Of a stretch of 64,000 nucleotides of DNA, positions 62,341-64,000 are shown in pieces (within the stretch, counting starts at the first letter, position 1; every line of letters starts with the position of its first letter). The stretch covers positions 1-64,000 of the forward strand of contig NZ_JAUSTK010000022.1 of NCBI RefSeq assembly GCF_030812855.1, written 5' to 3'. The notes beneath the pieces are model-generated. The model saw only the letters and a program-made list of their open reading frames with translations, had not been told where the DNA came from and did no database searches. The translations under genes were made by a program, and so were the position numbers. Source of the DNA: Paenibacillus wynnii (GTDB lineage Bacteria; Bacillota; Bacilli; Paenibacillales; Paenibacillaceae).

Positions 62341-64000
62341 ATGCTTCATAAACATCTTAGCAAACGTACAATCAAGTCTCAAATATTCAGTATTGTTCCT
62401 GCTCTATTACTAGTACTTAGTTTGGCAATGAGCCCATATGCGTCTTCAACTGCACATGCGGCAGCACCGGCACCTTCACACATTGATGCTGTTCTACTCC
62501 TTGATGTGAGTAACTCGATGAACAAAAGCGACAAGAACAAAATTGCTAGTGAAGCCATGAAAATGTTCATCGATATGCTATCAACGCAGGGGGATAAGGT
62601 TGGGATTGTAGCTTATACCGATAAGGTGCAGCGGGAAAAGGCACTTCTGCAGATTAGCTCCGCCAGTGATAAGCAGGATCTTAAGGATTTTATCGAAGGT
62701 CTGGACCGCGGCGCCTATACCGATATTGCTGTAGGGGTGGAGGAAGCGGTTAAGGTTTTACAGAATGGAAGCGACCCAACGCATGAGCCGATGATCGTTA
62801 TGCTTGCAGATGGGAATAACGACCTGAATGAAGCAACCGGAAGAACACAAAGCCAGTCGGATCAAGAGTTGAATGAAGCAGTGGAAGTCGCAAAAAAGAA
62901 CGGATATCCCATCTATACCATCGGTTTGAATGCAAACGGCAAGCTCAATAAGCAAATTTTAGCGGACCTTTCAGACAAGACCGGAGGGAAAGCCTTTTCG
63001 ACGGATTCAGCGGATGATCTACCCCAAATCCTGAGTGAAATTTTTGCCAGCCATCTGAAACTGAAGATTGTACCCGTTCAGTCGATAACTGCGAATGGCA
63101 GTTATCAGGATGTGACCGTGAATGTGCCGAATGCCAGTGTTTTGGAAGCAAATATTTCCATCATGTCATCACAGCCTGTTACCGCGAAGTTAACGGATCC
63201 ATCAGGGAAAAGCGTAGCGATTCCGTCAGGAGATGTCCTGTTATCGAAGTCCAAAACATACAGCCTAATCAAGCTATTGACGCCGCAGCAAGGCGATTGG
63301 AAGCTTCAAGTGAAGGGGGTCGCCAAGGACAAGATCGATATTAATCTCGTATTCAACTATGATTTGGAGCTGAAAATCGATCCGCTGTCTGCGAATTCCT
63401 ATAAAAAAGGAGACAAAATCGATATAACCTCCCATCTGTTCAGCAACGGGACTCAGGTAACACTCAGCAACTTGTATCAAAATATGAATGCGGTATTGCT
63501 GGCTACCGATACAGACACCGGGACGGTAGAGGAGATTCCGCTGGACAACTCGGGCGATGTTTTTAAAGGAACATTCGAGGTGAAGGACAATCATAATTAT
63601 GAATTGAAAGTTCGGGCGGAGGAGAGCAGCTTTTACCGCGAGAGTGATACGATCAAGATTAACGCCAAGAGCGGGTCAGCGGGAACGGGCAGCGCCGGAG
63701 CTGGAACCGGAACCGGAACAGCGGGAGCTAATGAAGAGCCTACTGAACCTTCAAACTCATCCAAAGTCATTTATTTTATCATCGCTGGAGTTCTTTTGTT
63801 ACTGGCTGCAGGGGTAGCCTTATGGATGCTGTGGAAGAAGTCTACACGGGGTTTTGTAGGTCAGATGGTATTGGAAGTGCGTGACGGAAATACGGGTGAA
63901 AAAACCTATCCTCAATATAAAAAACTAAACGGATTCAGAGGGAAATTCACCCTTCATCAATTGCTGCAGCTGGCGCCGGAGCTCAAAGAAAGCGAAAAGC
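62341..64000 (+). CDS. VWA-domain membrane protein (partial, runs off window)
   Basis: At least 553 residues. A signal peptide is cleaved near residue 41. An extracellular von Willebrand A domain has a complete MIDAS metal site: DVSNS (residues 55-59), T127 in GAYTDIA and D157 in LADGNND. A further beta-rich region is followed by a Gly/Ala/Thr-rich linker near residues 445-460 and a transmembrane helix near 475-497. The cytoplasmic part has no match yet. GAGGAG precedes the ATG. It is divergent from the three-gene membrane operon. The stop lies beyond 64000. Confidence 0.88.
   Translation, partial: MLHKHLSKRTIKSQIFSIVPALLLVLSLAMSPYASSTAHAAAPAPSHIDAVLLLDVSNSMNKSDKNKIASEAMKMFIDMLSTQGDKVGIVAYTDKVQREKALLQISSASDKQDLKDFIEGLDRGAYTDIAVGVEEAVKVLQNGSDPTHEPMIVMLADGNNDLNEATGRTQSQSDQELNEAVEVAKKNGYPIYTIGLNANGKLNKQILADLSDKTGGKAFSTDSADDLPQILSEIFASHLKLKIVPVQSITANGSYQDVTVNVPNASVLEANISIMSSQPVTAKLTDPSGKSVAIPSGDVLLSKSKTYSLIKLLTPQQGDWKLQVKGVAKDKIDINLVFNYDLELKIDPLSANSYKKGDKIDITSHLFSNGTQVTLSNLYQNMNAVLLATDTDTGTVEEIPLDNSGDVFKGTFEVKDNHNYELKVRAEESSFYRESDTIKINAKSGSAGTGSAGAGTGTGTAGANEEPTEPSNSSKVIYFIIAGVLLLLAAGVALWMLWKKSTRGFVGQMVLEVRDGNTGEKTYPQYKKLNGFRGKFTLHQLLQLAPELKESEK

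Overview
The window looks like the chromosome of a low-to-mid-GC Gram-positive of the Paenibacillus type. The evidence is an rRNA operon end followed by a long tRNA cluster, strong AGGAGG-type ribosome sites with GTG/TTG starts, several secreted proteins with copper-amine-oxidase-like (stalk) domains, CUT1 sugar transporters with YesM/YesN-type two-component regulators, AraC regulators with N-terminal cupin domains, and many glycoside hydrolases. This is inferred from gene content; no species is claimed.

Layout. 1-1975: end of a 23S gene, 5S, and 15 tRNA genes closed by a terminator. 2036-14888: housekeeping and stress genes (stalk-domain protein, catalase katA with PerR/Fur-like boxes, diguanylate cyclase, alpha-glucan phosphorylase with cre and LacI-type sites, aroD, rbsK, a TipAL-type MerR regulator, a DEDDh exonuclease, chromate transporter). 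14889-16272: a composite tandem-repeat array. 16273-27848: a sugar-utilisation locus: binding protein, two permeases, histidine kinase and AraC-type response regulator on the minus strand, divergent from beta-mannosidase and alpha-galactosidase, which together suggest galactomannan oligosaccharides. 27849-28680: second repeat array. 28761-36237: CYTH protein, thrC, a Gfo/Idh oxidoreductase with a radical SAM/SPASM protein, an AraC regulator and a YicI-like alpha-xylosidase. 36306-40817: ABC ATPase, secreted CARDB-like protein and FtsX-type permease as one overlapping operon. 41218-42858: a broken GH42 gene cut off by a third repeat array, then a MITE-like palindrome. 42917-58677: AraC/GH42 pair, small metabolic genes, HxlR/oxidoreductase pair, SLOG protein, amidase, OmpR-type two-component system divergent from a YceI protein, Nudix and MazG-like hydrolases. 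58680-59220: degenerate repeats. 59261-64000: a three-gene membrane-protein operon divergent from a large VWA-domain protein that runs off the window.

The most unusual content is the family of 51-bp tandem repeats. There are four intergenic arrays sharing a core, three of them between convergent genes. One array has a second 52-bp repeat nested inside it, one has a 102-bp higher-order period, and one directly abuts a truncated gene.
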